From Maribacter algarum (ex Zhang et al. 2020) (lineage in GTDB: Bacteria; Bacteroidota; Bacteroidia; Flavobacteriales; Flavobacteriaceae), in assembly GCF_005885635.1 (NCBI RefSeq), contig NZ_VATY01000001.1, forward strand, positions 806,001 through 870,000: a DNA stretch of 64,000 nt, in the 5' to 3' direction. Under the pieces are notes generated by a model. That model saw only the letters and a program-made list of their open reading frames with translations, made no database searches and was not told the origin of the DNA. Below, piece by piece: positions 18,893-27,723 of this stretch; position 1 is the first letter of the stretch, and each line of letters starts with the position of its first letter. A program made the translations under genes and the position numbers.

Positions 18893-20422
18893 ATGCCAGA
18901 GATTAAAGGAAAGTTAGGAATAGACGAATTTTACAAAGTTATTTTCAAAGATGAATTACTTTCAGTGGACCAAGCAGTTTTAGATACGGTTCAAGAAAGT
19001 TTTGATTTTCTTCAAGAGTTTTCTAAAAACAAAGTTATATACGGAGTAAATACGGGTTTCGGCCCTATGGCTCAGTATAAAATAAAGGATTCAGAGCGAA
19101 TTCAGTTACAGTATAACCTTATTCGCAGTCACGCTTCAGGTACAGGAAATCCAATTGCACCCAAATATGTAAAAGCAGCCATGTTGGCCCGGCTAAACAC
19201 CCTTAGCTTAGGTCATTCAGGTGTTAATACATCAGTTATCGAAGTGATGACTTCTTTGATTAACAAAGACATAATTCCACTTATTTATGAACACGGCGGT
19301 GTGGGAGCAAGTGGTGATTTAGTACAATTAGCACACCTTGCTTTGGTTTTAATTGGTGAAGGAGAGGTTTTCTACAAGGACGAACGAACCAGTACAAAAG
19401 AAGTTTTCGAGAAGGAAGGAATAACTCCAATTGCCGTAGAAATTCGGGAAGGTCTTGCTTTGATAAACGGGACTTCTGTTATGACCGGTATCGGAGTAGT
19501 AAACACAATTTACACACGGAGATTACTAGAATGGATGATAGCCTGTTCATCTGCCATTAACGAAATCATGGAAGCTTATGACGACCATTTGTCATTTGAA
19601 CTGAACCTCACGAAAAAACATCAGGGACAACGAGAAATTGCACGTTCAATGCGAAGTCACCTTCGTGATAGTACTTTGACGAGAAAGCGTGAGCATCACC
19701 TATACACCAACAATGATGGAGTCAAAGTCTTTGAGGAAAAAGTACAAGAATACTATTCCATTCGCTGTGTTCCGCAAATTTTAGGACCGGTTTTAGATAC
19801 TTTGAATGATGTGGAGCGCGTAATGATAGAAGAGGTGAATTCGGCCAATGACAATCCGATAATAGACCTAAAAAAGAAACATGTATATCACGGTGGTAAT
19901 TTTCATGGTGATTACGTTTCTCTAGAAATGGATAAATTAAAAATAGTTGTTACAAAATTGAGCATGCTAGCTGAAAGACAACTCAACTATTTAATGAACT
20001 CCAAATTAAATGATATTCTTCCTCCTTTTGTAAATTTAGGAGAGTTAGGTTTGAATTTCGGTATGCAGGGAGTTCAGTTTACTGCAACTTCCACAACCGC
20101 CGAAAATCAGATGTTATCAAACCCAATGTATGTGCACAGCATTCCCAATAACAATGACAACCAAGACATTGTAAGTATGGGTACAAATGCTGCACTAATT
20201 ACAAAAAGGGTGATTGAAAATGCTTTTGAAGTAATGGCAATCGAAATGATTACCGTGGTTCAGGCCATTGAGTACCTTAAGGTTCAAGATAAGGTTTCTT
20301 CAAAAACCAAAATGATGTATGATGCTGTGCGTAAAATAGTTCCCCCGTTTAAAGAGGATTTGGTAATGTATCCTTTTGTAAATGAAGTAAAGAACTATAT
20401 TATTAATCATGAAAATAAATAA
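18893..20422 (+). CDS. tal: Tyrosine ammonia-lyase (HAL/PAL/TAL family)
   Basis: This 509-residue protein has the MIO-forming Ala-Ser-Gly at 139-141 (GGVGASGDLVQLAHL) and the catalytic Tyr at 50 within VIYGVNTGFG. The selectivity position reads RSHASG (His80) as in known tyrosine lyases. From memory it closely resembles the F. johnsoniae TAL (for example YHGGNFHGDY and SIPNNNDNQDIVSMGTN). It deaminates L-tyrosine to 4-coumarate, the aryl starter of flexirubin-type pigments. It is the first gene of the plus-strand cluster, 220 bp from the divergent halogenase. Histidine lyase activity is unlikely given this context. Confidence 0.93.
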   Translation: MPEIKGKLGIDEFYKVIFKDELLSVDQAVLDTVQESFDFLQEFSKNKVIYGVNTGFGPMAQYKIKDSERIQLQYNLIRSHASGTGNPIAPKYVKAAMLARLNTLSLGHSGVNTSVIEVMTSLINKDIIPLIYEHGGVGASGDLVQLAHLALVLIGEGEVFYKDERTSTKEVFEKEGITPIAVEIREGLALINGTSVMTGIGVVNTIYTRRLLEWMIACSSAINEIMEAYDDHLSFELNLTKKHQGQREIARSMRSHLRDSTLTRKREHHLYTNNDGVKVFEEKVQEYYSIRCVPQILGPVLDTLNDVERVMIEEVNSANDNPIIDLKKKHVYHGGNFHGDYVSLEMDKLKIVVTKLSMLAERQLNYLMNSKLNDILPPFVNLGELGLNFGMQGVQFTATSTTAENQMLSNPMYVHSIPNNNDNQDIVSMGTNAALITKRVIENAFEVMAIEMITVVQAIEYLKVQDKVSSKTKMMYDAVRKIVPPFKEDLVMYPFVNEVKNYIINHENK

Positions 20423-20426
20423 CAGT

Positions 20427-21554
20427 ATGAAATCAAAAATCACTTTTTTATTCACTTTAGTTTTAGGCTCCTTTTTATGCTTCGGACAAGAATTAGCTCT
20501 TGTTAAGGAGGGAAAAAAGGCAGGATATATCAACAAATCAGGGGAATTTGCTATTCCGATTCAATTTGATGACGCAAAAAGTTTCTCCGATGGAATGGCC
20601 GCGGCTGAAAAAGATGACATGTGGGGATTTATTAACACTTCTGGAGAATGGGCAATTCAACCTGAATACGATAAAGTAAAATACTTTAATTCTGGTGTTG
20701 CGCTAGTTCTTAAAGATGACAACTGGTATTACATCGATAAAACAGGAAGTAAAATAGATGCCCCCGTAGCTGACAAATATTTTGACTTTAATGATGGCGT
20801 AGCATTCTACCGGGCAAACGACCAAATCGGTTTGATTGGACCTGATGGAAAAGTAGTTTTGGAACCCAGTTTTGACGCCATTAAAAAATTTAGAAATGGG
20901 CACGCAAAGGTGAAGAAGAATGACCTTTGGGGAATGATTGATAAGACAGGAGAGCTTGTTATTCCTGCCGAATATACCGCTTTAGGAAATACTTGGACCC
21001 CAGCGGGTGTAGATGCGCGAAAAGGAGAGGCTTTTGGCATCGTCTCAAATGGAACTTTTAATGTCATTGAAGGTGCGGACAAGGTTTGGGGATTTAAAGG
21101 GGATTCAAAGCTAGCTTATGCCAGAAAGGGCAAAAAAATAGGTTTTGTGAATAGCCAAGGAGAATGGGTAATAGAACCCAGCTACGAAAAAGCAAGAGCA
21201 TTTGTAGACGGATTGGCACCTGTAGCCAACGGAAAAATGTGGGGCTACATCGATGAAAGTGGTAAAATGGTAATTGAGGCCTCTTACAGAGATGCGGAAG
21301 TTTTTTCAGATGGAATGGCTCCAGTTAAAGACAAAAGATGGGGTTTTATTGACAAGACAGGTAGTTTAGTTATTCCAATGGAGTATGATATTACCGCTGG
21401 ATTTGCCTTCATTTCAGGACGAGATTCAAAAGGATTCATTAATGGTTTAGCACGGGTTAAATCAAAAAAAGGATGGGGTTTTCTTGATAAGACGGGAAAA
21501 CTATTGGCTGACAAATGGTTCGAAAATGCTGAGCCTTTTGAGTCGGTAAAATAA
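20427..21554 (+). CDS. Secreted WG-repeat (KWG) protein
   Basis: The ATG at 20427, 4 nt after the lyase stop, gives 375 residues with a signal peptide (MKSKITFLFTLVLGSFLCFGQ). About eight WG repeats follow, each with G-Y/F-I-N/D-K-S/T-G and I-P/E-x-x-Y/F-D/E. WG repeats form beta-rich scaffolds; no enzymatic residues are seen. It would be periplasmic or surface-exposed. Its place between the lyase and the ketoreductase suggests co-expression with the pigment genes, but it is not a known biosynthetic part. It may be a stray passenger or a scaffold for the envelope-bound pigment. Confidence 0.85.
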   Translation: MKSKITFLFTLVLGSFLCFGQELALVKEGKKAGYINKSGEFAIPIQFDDAKSFSDGMAAAEKDDMWGFINTSGEWAIQPEYDKVKYFNSGVALVLKDDNWYYIDKTGSKIDAPVADKYFDFNDGVAFYRANDQIGLIGPDGKVVLEPSFDAIKKFRNGHAKVKKNDLWGMIDKTGELVIPAEYTALGNTWTPAGVDARKGEAFGIVSNGTFNVIEGADKVWGFKGDSKLAYARKGKKIGFVNSQGEWVIEPSYEKARAFVDGLAPVANGKMWGYIDESGKMVIEASYRDAEVFSDGMAPVKDKRWGFIDKTGSLVIPMEYDITAGFAFISGRDSKGFINGLARVKSKKGWGFLDKTGKLLADKWFENAEPFESVK

Positions 21555-21569
21555 AAATAAAAGAAGTTA

Positions 21570-22322
21570 ATGGCGGAAAAGAAAGAAAAGAAAAAGTGTG
21601 CGTTGATAACCGGGGGTTCACGCGGTATCGGAAGAGCTGTATGCATACGATTAGCGAAAGATTCTGATTACCATATACTCATAAATTATAATAGTAATAA
21701 AGAAGCTGCTCTTGAAACCTTGAAGGAGGTTCAACAGGCTGGTGCATCTGGAGAAATCATGCAATTTAATGTAATTGATGCTGAAGTGGTACAATCCGCA
21801 TTAACGACTTGGGAAGAGGCAAACCCCGATGCCATTATTGAAGCCTTGGTAAACAACGCAGGTATTACAAAAGATGGCCTTTTCATGTGGATGCCAAAAG
21901 AAGATTGGTCTTCGGTTATCAATACAAGTCTCAACGGGTTTTTCAATGTTACCAATCACCTGATTCAAAAACTATTGGTGAATAAATATGGAAGAATTGT
22001 AAATATGGTTTCCGTTTCCGGATTAAAAGGAACCCCTGGTCAAACCAATTATTCCGCCGCAAAAGGTGCAGTTATAGCAGCTACTAAAGCGCTAGCACAA
22101 GAAGTCGCCAAAAGAAACGTTACTGTAAATGCCGTTGCGCCAGGTTTTATTAAAACCGATATGACCAGCGAACTCAATGAGAAGGAACTCAAAGCAATGA
22201 TTCCTGCAAATCGATTTGGGGAAGCCGAAGAAGTAGCACACGTGGTTTCTTTTTTAATTTCAAAAAAGGCATCTTACATAACTGGCGAAACTATTAACAT
22301 CAACGGCGGTATTTATTCTTAA
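21570..22322 (+). CDS. 3-oxoacyl-ACP reductase (FabG-like, SDR)
   Basis: This 250-residue short-chain dehydrogenase has the cofactor motif TGGSRGIG at 14-21, NNAG at 95-98 and the catalytic Ser148, Tyr161 and Lys165. It ends in the FabG-like SYITGETININGG. In this setting it would reduce the beta-keto group of the ACP-bound growing polyene with NADPH. It is followed after 24 nt by a ketosynthase and then an ACP, the usual elongation set of aryl-polyene type II polyketide synthases. Confidence 0.92.
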   Translation: MAEKKEKKKCALITGGSRGIGRAVCIRLAKDSDYHILINYNSNKEAALETLKEVQQAGASGEIMQFNVIDAEVVQSALTTWEEANPDAIIEALVNNAGITKDGLFMWMPKEDWSSVINTSLNGFFNVTNHLIQKLLVNKYGRIVNMVSVSGLKGTPGQTNYSAAKGAVIAATKALAQEVAKRNVTVNAVAPGFIKTDMTSELNEKELKAMIPANRFGEAEEVAHVVSFLISKKASYITGETININGGIYS

Positions 22323-22346
22323 TTCTAACGATACAAAGGGGCAATA

Positions 22347-23567
22347 ATGAAAAGAGTCGTTATAACGGGCATGGGTATTTATTCTTGTATAGGTAAAAAC
22401 CTAGACGAGGTAAAAGATTCATTATATCAAGGTAAATCTGGAATCATATTCGACCAAAATCGTGTTGACTTTGGGTACCGTTCTGCGTTTACAGGTATGG
22501 TCGAAGAGCCAGACCTTAAGCCCTATCTTTCAAGAAGACAGCGTCTAAGCCTGGGTGAAGAAGCGGCTTATGCTTACACCGCAACTCGAGAAGCGCTTGA
22601 AAATGCCAAAATCGATCAAGCCTTTTTAGATGAAAATGAAGTAGGTATTATTTATGGCAATGATAGTACAGCGAAATCAACCGTAGATTCAGTTGACAAA
22701 ATCAAAGAAAAAGGTGATACGACACTAGTCGGGTCAGGAGCTGTTTTTAAAGCAATGAACTCGACTGTTACTATGAACCTGTCGACCATCTTTAAACTTA
22801 AGGGAGTAAATTTTACCATAAGTGCTGCATGTGCTAGCGGTTCCCACTCTATTGGAACGGCTTACCATCTCATAAAAAGTGGGTTGCAAGATTGTATTAT
22901 TGCTGGGGGCGCTCAAGAAATAAATACGATTGCAATGGCATCGTTTGACGGTTTAGGGGTTTTTGCTACCGGTGGCAATGAAGCTTCCAAAGTATCAAGA
23001 CCCTTTGATAGCAAAAGAAATGGTTTAGTGCCAAGCGGAGGAGCAGCTACCGTAATATTAGAAAGCTACGAATCAGCAGTAAAACGAGGCGCACCTATTC
23101 TAGGTGAAATTATTGGATATGGATTTTCATCAAACGGCGACCATATTTCCACGCCTAACGTTGACGGCCCGTCTCGGGCGATGCGAAAAGCTTTGGAACA
23201 AGCTGAGATAAAAGCCTCAGCAATCGACTATGTAAATGCACATGCTACTTCTACCCCAGTTGGTGATGGCAACGAGGCAAAGGCTATTTTTGATGTTTTT
23301 GGCGAATCAAATCCGCCTGTGAGCTCGACCAAATCGATGACAGGTCATGAGTGTTGGATGGCGGGGGCCAGTGAGGTCGTTTACTCCATGTTAATGATGC
23401 AAAATTCCTTCGTTGCTCCAAATATAAACCTTGAAAATCCTGATGAAGATTCTCAAAAATTAAACCTTGTTAAGAAAACCTTAAATAAAAAAATTGATGT
23501 ATTTTTGTCCAATTCTTTTGGATTTGGTGGCACCAATTCTGCCCTAATTATTAAAAGTGTTCTTTAG
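22347..23567 (+). CDS. Beta-ketoacyl-ACP synthase (FabB/FabF type), active-site complete
   Basis: This 406-residue condensing enzyme has Cys162 in SAACASGS, His299 in NAHATSTP and His334 in TGHECWMAGA, giving an intact Cys-His-His triad. GFGGTNSALI near the end is the usual C-terminal signature. It would add malonyl-derived two-carbon units to the aryl or acyl primer on the ACP. The ACP gene follows after 2 nt, so the two are translationally close. Confidence 0.93.
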   Translation: MKRVVITGMGIYSCIGKNLDEVKDSLYQGKSGIIFDQNRVDFGYRSAFTGMVEEPDLKPYLSRRQRLSLGEEAAYAYTATREALENAKIDQAFLDENEVGIIYGNDSTAKSTVDSVDKIKEKGDTTLVGSGAVFKAMNSTVTMNLSTIFKLKGVNFTISAACASGSHSIGTAYHLIKSGLQDCIIAGGAQEINTIAMASFDGLGVFATGGNEASKVSRPFDSKRNGLVPSGGAATVILESYESAVKRGAPILGEIIGYGFSSNGDHISTPNVDGPSRAMRKALEQAEIKASAIDYVNAHATSTPVGDGNEAKAIFDVFGESNPPVSSTKSMTGHECWMAGASEVVYSMLMMQNSFVAPNINLENPDEDSQKLNLVKKTLNKKIDVFLSNSFGFGGTNSALIIKSVL

Positions 23568-23569
23568 CT

Positions 23570-23812
23570 ATGAACAAAGAAGTTATTATAGAAAAAATTG
23601 ATGCTTTCCTTATCGATGAATTCGAAGTTGAGGAAGATGACATCTCCCCCGATGCAAATCTTAAGGACACACTTGGTCTGGATAGTTTAGATTTTGTTGA
23701 TTTAGTTGTAGCTGTCGAAAGTAATTTTGGTGTGAAGTTAGTTGGTGAGGATTTTGTAAACGTTCTTACACTTCAAAATTTTTACGATTTGATCGAAAGA
23801 AAATTAGGCTAA
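23570..23812 (+). CDS. Acyl carrier protein 1
   Basis: This 80-residue acidic protein has the phosphopantetheine site LGLDSLDFVDL, with Ser39 as the attachment residue. Length and composition are typical of an ACP. It lies between the ketosynthase and an LpxL-like acyltransferase and would carry the growing polyene or the alkyl chain. A second ACP is found at 34691-34948, so the two arms of the pigment may use separate carriers (inference). Confidence 0.93.
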   Translation: MNKEVIIEKIDAFLIDEFEVEEDDISPDANLKDTLGLDSLDFVDLVVAVESNFGVKLVGEDFVNVLTLQNFYDLIERKLG

Positions 23813-23836
23813 CCTATTTTCAAGAAAACCCGAGAA

Positions 23837-24724
23837 ATGGCAACGGAATGGGAAGGCAAATCGCGAGGTACGCTCTTAGGGTACAAAATATATATTTTCT
23901 TCCTTTGTAATTTTGGTATTGGTTCAGCTTACTTTATACTTCACCTGGTAATTTTCTATTATGTATTATTCTCTCCGAGAAGCAATAAAGACACGTATAA
24001 CTACTTCAGAAAAAGACATAAATATTCCATAGGAAAAAGTTTAGCAAGCATCTATAAAAGTTACTACACCTTTGGCAAGACATTGACTGACAAGGTTGCT
24101 ATTTCTACCGGATTACGCCATAAGTTCACCTACACCCATGATGGCATTGAACACATAGACAATTTACTTAAGAAAAATCAAGGAGGTATTTTAATAAGTG
24201 GCCATGTCGGTAACTTTGAGATATCCCATTATTTTTTAGAAGACAGATACTCCATTTCTAAAATAAGCATGGTTACTACCATGGCGGAGCATGAGAATAT
24301 TCAAGAATATATGGAACAAATTTCAGTGAAATCACATCTGAAATTTATAGTGGTAAAAGACGATATGTCACATATTTTTGAGATACACAAAGCTATTGAT
24401 GAAGGTGGCTTAGTTGTTTTTACTGGAGACCGGTATATGCCAGGAGGCAAAGTTTTGAATGAATCTTTTCTAGGCAAAGAAGCTAGCTTTCCAATGGGCC
24501 CCTATTTGTTGGCATCTCGCCTGAATATGCCCGTATTATTTGTGTATTTTATGAAGGGAGAGAAACGTCATTACGACCTCTATGCTAGAACAGCGGAGTT
24601 TAAGGCTCGTGATGCCCAAGGGCTTTTGAAGGAATATACTCAAAGTATGGAGTGGATTTTGAAGAAATATCCTTTACAATGGTTTAATTATTACGATTTT
24701 TGGAAAGATAGAAAGAACTCATGA
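23837..24724 (+). CDS. LpxL/HtrB-like lysophospholipid acyltransferase
   Basis: This 295-residue protein has an N-terminal hydrophobic anchor (about 15-46) and the LpxL-type HX4E motif GHVGNFE (His123, Glu128), with a later FTGDRYMPGG segment. Relatives transfer acyl groups from ACP to hydroxyls at the inner membrane. In flexirubin clusters such a gene is a candidate for esterifying the aryl polyene acid with the dialkylresorcinol (inference). Its stop overlaps the start of the next gene by 4 nt, linking it to the resorcinol genes. Confidence 0.85.
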   Translation: MATEWEGKSRGTLLGYKIYIFFLCNFGIGSAYFILHLVIFYYVLFSPRSNKDTYNYFRKRHKYSIGKSLASIYKSYYTFGKTLTDKVAISTGLRHKFTYTHDGIEHIDNLLKKNQGGILISGHVGNFEISHYFLEDRYSISKISMVTTMAEHENIQEYMEQISVKSHLKFIVVKDDMSHIFEIHKAIDEGGLVVFTGDRYMPGGKVLNESFLGKEASFPMGPYLLASRLNMPVLFVYFMKGEKRHYDLYARTAEFKARDAQGLLKEYTQSMEWILKKYPLQWFNYYDFWKDRKNS

Positions 24725-25641
24725 AGGAAATCTTAGTCGTATACTACACACAATCGGGGCAGTTATTTGATATACTTGAAAATATTACTTCTACAATTAA
24801 AGATAATGATGTCAATATTTCCTATTATAGGATAACTCTTGAAGAACCATTTCCTTTTCCTTGGACTAAGGATAGATTTTATGATGCTTTTCCAGAATCT
24901 TTTCTCCAAATTCCTTCCAAAATACACCCTCCAGAAGAAGAAACTCTCAATAAAAAATACGACTTGATACTACTTGGTTATCAAGTTTGGTTTCTAACAC
25001 CCTCACCTCCAATTAATGCTTTCCTAAAATCGGAAATCGGAAAGAAATTAATGAAGAATACACCTGTTGTAACTGTTGTTGCCTGCAGAAATATGTGGAT
25101 TCAAGCGCAAGAAAAGGTGAAACGTCTTTTGGCAGAAAACCAAGCCGACCATACGGGTCATATTGCCTTAGTTGATCGTCATGTAAATCATGTCAGCGTA
25201 ATCACTATTGAACATTGGATGTTCTCTGGAAAAAAAGAACGTATGTGGGGTATTTTTCCAAAGCCCGGGGTTTCAGATAAAGAAATCAACGGCTCCTCCA
25301 AATTTGGAAAACCAATAAAGGAAGCACTACTATCAAACAATTTCAAAACACTTCAAGATGATTTATTAGCCTTGGACGCGGTCAAAGTAAATCCATATTT
25401 GGTAATGACCGACGCAAGAGGCAATGTACTTTTTGGGAAATGGGCCAATTTTTTAATAAAGAAAGGCGGACCTAAAAATCCAAAACGGTTAAAATGGATT
25501 GGATTCTTCAAATTTTATTTGAAATTTGCAATCTGGGTCATAGCACCAATAGTTTTTATTGTATTTTTGCTGACTTATTTGCCCACGTACCAAAAAAGAA
25601 ATAGAGAGCGGAAATATTTTTCCTCTGTTTATTTAAAGTAG
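24721..25641 (+). CDS. darA: DarA-like dialkylresorcinol biosynthesis protein (flavodoxin-like)
   Basis: This 306-residue protein opens with a flavodoxin-like strand and phosphate loop (EILVVYYTQSGQ) and has ILLGYQVWFLTPSPP further on. A C-terminal transmembrane segment lies around residues 260-290 (FAIWVIAPIVFIVFLLTYLP). Databases call this group dialkylresorcinol condensing enzyme; published work on the dar genes treats DarA as an aromatase that turns the cyclohexanedione made by DarB into a resorcinol, which suits a flavin-binding fold. It overlaps the upstream acyltransferase by 4 nt and precedes DarB by 5 nt. Confidence 0.8.
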   Translation: MKEILVVYYTQSGQLFDILENITSTIKDNDVNISYYRITLEEPFPFPWTKDRFYDAFPESFLQIPSKIHPPEEETLNKKYDLILLGYQVWFLTPSPPINAFLKSEIGKKLMKNTPVVTVVACRNMWIQAQEKVKRLLAENQADHTGHIALVDRHVNHVSVITIEHWMFSGKKERMWGIFPKPGVSDKEINGSSKFGKPIKEALLSNNFKTLQDDLLALDAVKVNPYLVMTDARGNVLFGKWANFLIKKGGPKNPKRLKWIGFFKFYLKFAIWVIAPIVFIVFLLTYLPTYQKRNRERKYFSSVYLK

Positions 25642-25646
25642 AGTTG

Positions 25647-26780
25647 ATGAAAGACGTTTACATTACCAAAATAGCCAAGTTCTTACCCAACAATCCCATT
25701 GACAATGATAAGATGGAGGAAAAATTGGGTGTTATTGCTGGTAAAGCGTCGAAAGCAAGGAGAATTGTACTTCGCAATAACAGAATCAAACAGCGTTATT
25801 ACGCAATTGATGACAAAGGTAATGTTACACATAACAATGCCCAGTTAACTGCTGCTGCAGTAGAAGAATTATGTGACGACGATTTTTCAAAAGAGGATAT
25901 CGAATTACTATCATGTGGCACTTCTAGTCCTGATCAGATTCTTCCTTCACATACGGCCATGGTACATGGATTTCTAAAGAATGGGAATCTAGAAATCAAT
26001 TCCCCTTCAGGAGCATGTTGTTCAGGAATGAATGCCTTGAAATATGGATATATGTCCGTCAAAACCGGACAGGTCAACAACGCTGTTTGTGCTGGTTCGG
26101 AACGAACTTCGTCATGGATGCGGTCTGATGTATTTGAAAATGAAGTTGCCCATTTAAAGACCCTGGAAGAAAATCCTATTCTTGGCTTTAATAAGGAATT
26201 TTTACGATGGATGCTTTCGGATGGCGCCGGAGCCATGTTGCTCGAAAATGAGCCTAAGGGTGAAAATGCGCTCAAAATAGAGTGGATGGAAGGCTATTCA
26301 TATGCTTTTGAGATGGAAACTTGCATGTATGCCGGAGGTGAGAAATTAGAAGATGGCAATTTGAAAGCATGGAGTGAATATCCTGCGGAAGTATGGGGTG
26401 AAAAAGCGCTTTTTGCCATGAAACAAGACACCCGACTTCTTGGAGATAATATCTTGGTAAAAGGTGTTGACAGTCTCAAACATGCTTGTGCAAAAAATAA
26501 TATCAACCCTAACGATGTTGACTATTATCTTCCGCATATTTCTTCATATTATTTCAGGGAAAGGCTTTACGAAGAATTGAAACTGCAAGGAATCGAAATG
26601 CCATGGGAAAAGTGGTTCTTGAATCTAGAAAATGTTGGTAATGTCGGTGCAGCTTCTATCTATCTAATGCTAGAAGAATTAAAAGGTTCTGGGAAACTTA
26701 AAAAAGGAGACAAAATTTTACTGCACGTTCCGGAAAGCGCTCGATTTGCATATACCTATGCCTATTTAACAGTCTGCTAA
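25647..26780 (+). CDS. darB: DarB-like ketosynthase III
   Basis: The ATG at 25647 is used rather than the TTG one codon upstream, giving 377 residues. It is a FabH/KAS III-type enzyme: GACCSG around 122-127 with the catalytic Cys, PHIS in place of PHQAN, and NVGNVGAAS in place of NYGNTSAAS. DarB enzymes condense two beta-keto or alpha/beta-unsaturated acyl units into a 1,3-cyclohexanedione, the precursor of the dialkylresorcinol half of flexirubins. It lies between DarA and two hotdog dehydratases, with only 1 nt to the next gene. Confidence 0.86.
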   Translation: MKDVYITKIAKFLPNNPIDNDKMEEKLGVIAGKASKARRIVLRNNRIKQRYYAIDDKGNVTHNNAQLTAAAVEELCDDDFSKEDIELLSCGTSSPDQILPSHTAMVHGFLKNGNLEINSPSGACCSGMNALKYGYMSVKTGQVNNAVCAGSERTSSWMRSDVFENEVAHLKTLEENPILGFNKEFLRWMLSDGAGAMLLENEPKGENALKIEWMEGYSYAFEMETCMYAGGEKLEDGNLKAWSEYPAEVWGEKALFAMKQDTRLLGDNILVKGVDSLKHACAKNNINPNDVDYYLPHISSYYFRERLYEELKLQGIEMPWEKWFLNLENVGNVGAASIYLMLEELKGSGKLKKGDKILLHVPESARFAYTYAYLTVC

Positions 26781-26781
26781 A

Positions 26782-27228
26782 ATGAATCTGCTAGAAAACG
26801 AAATTACTGATTACGATTTTCTACTCACTTTGATTCCACAGAAGAAACCATTTGTTATGGTTGACAAATTACGTTTTTACTCTGATAAAAAAATAATATC
26901 AAGCCTTACCATTTCCGAAGAAAACATTTTGACCAATAATGGTGATTTTTCCGAACCGGGACTCATCGAAAATATGGCGCAGACCATCGCACTTCATACC
27001 GGCTACAAATATTTTTTAGCACAAAAACCGGCTCCAACTGGATATATCGGTGCAATCAAAAAGGCTGAAATTTTTGAATTACCACGTATTTCAAAAGAAT
27101 TGACCACTTCAGTTGAAATAATTCATGATATTATGGGAGTCACTTTGGTTCACGCTAAAGTTGTATGTGATGGGCTACTAATTGCTCAAAGTGAAATGAA
27201 AACAGCTCTAGCTCCTGAAAATGCGTAA
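26782..27228 (+). CDS. Hotdog-fold 3-hydroxyacyl-ACP dehydratase-like protein 1
   Basis: This 148-residue protein has the hotdog pattern: KPFVMVDK near 18, FSEPGLIENMAQTIALHTGY near 53-72, and GYIGAIKKAEI further on. The Glu in LIENMAQ matches the FabZ catalytic Glu, but the usual FabZ His in HFPG is absent. It overlaps the next, related gene by 8 nt. In Escherichia coli aryl-polyene synthesis two different hotdog proteins work as a heterocomplex, so these two may pair or pair with the FabZ-like protein at 39940 (inference). Confidence 0.82.
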   Translation: MNLLENEITDYDFLLTLIPQKKPFVMVDKLRFYSDKKIISSLTISEENILTNNGDFSEPGLIENMAQTIALHTGYKYFLAQKPAPTGYIGAIKKAEIFELPRISKELTTSVEIIHDIMGVTLVHAKVVCDGLLIAQSEMKTALAPENA

Positions 27229-27679
27229 ACCTCGGCATAATGTCAAGATAGAAAACTTTCTACCCCATCGAACTCCGATGTTGATGGAATGTAAAGTGCC
27301 TTATCTTGACGGTGAATCCGTAGAAACACAATTTAAAATTAAAGAAGCATCTATTTTCACAGATAAAAATGGGTATTTTTCCGAAGCCGGACTAATAGAA
27401 AATGCGGCCCAGGCTTGTTCTGCAATAACTGGACAAGATTTTTTCGACGACGACGATCATGAGGGTAAAGGAAATAAAGTGGTAGGCTATATAAGCGCTA
27501 TTAAAAAAGCCGAAATATCCCTATTGCCGAAAATCGGAGACACCCTTGTCACGAAAGCTTCCCTTGTTTCTAGATATGATACCGGCGAAATGAGCATTTG
27601 CACTATCGAAGCCTCTTCTTTTAGAAATGACGATTTAGTCGTAAATTGTACAATGAACTTCTTAATTCATGAAGTTTAA
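27221..27679 (+). CDS. Hotdog-fold 3-hydroxyacyl-ACP dehydratase-like protein 2
   Basis: This 152-residue paralog of the preceding gene shares RTPMLME (compare KPFVMVD), FSEAGLIENAAQACSAITGQ and GYISAIKKAEI. It has the Glu but lacks the FabZ HFPG His, like its neighbour. It has an extra acidic loop (FDDDDHEGKGN, about 86-96). The start codon lies inside the upstream gene (8-nt overlap), which suggests coupled translation in near-equal amounts. It would dehydrate or isomerise 3-hydroxyacyl-ACP in polyene or resorcinol assembly, either as a catalytic or a supporting subunit. Confidence 0.82.
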   Translation: MRKPRHNVKIENFLPHRTPMLMECKVPYLDGESVETQFKIKEASIFTDKNGYFSEAGLIENAAQACSAITGQDFFDDDDHEGKGNKVVGYISAIKKAEISLLPKIGDTLVTKASLVSRYDTGEMSICTIEASSFRNDDLVVNCTMNFLIHEV

Positions 27680-27700
27680 ATACATCCCAAGGATGTATTT
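27678..27700 (+). terminator. Stem-loop after the dehydratase pair
   Basis: Arms 27678-27687 and 27691-27700 are a perfect 10-bp inverted repeat with a 3-nt loop, overlapping the stop codon of the second dehydratase gene. It lacks a long T-run, so partial termination or 3'-end protection is more likely than full stop. Confidence 0.45.
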
Positions 27701-27723
27701 CGCAACATCAAAAACCGAGACAG

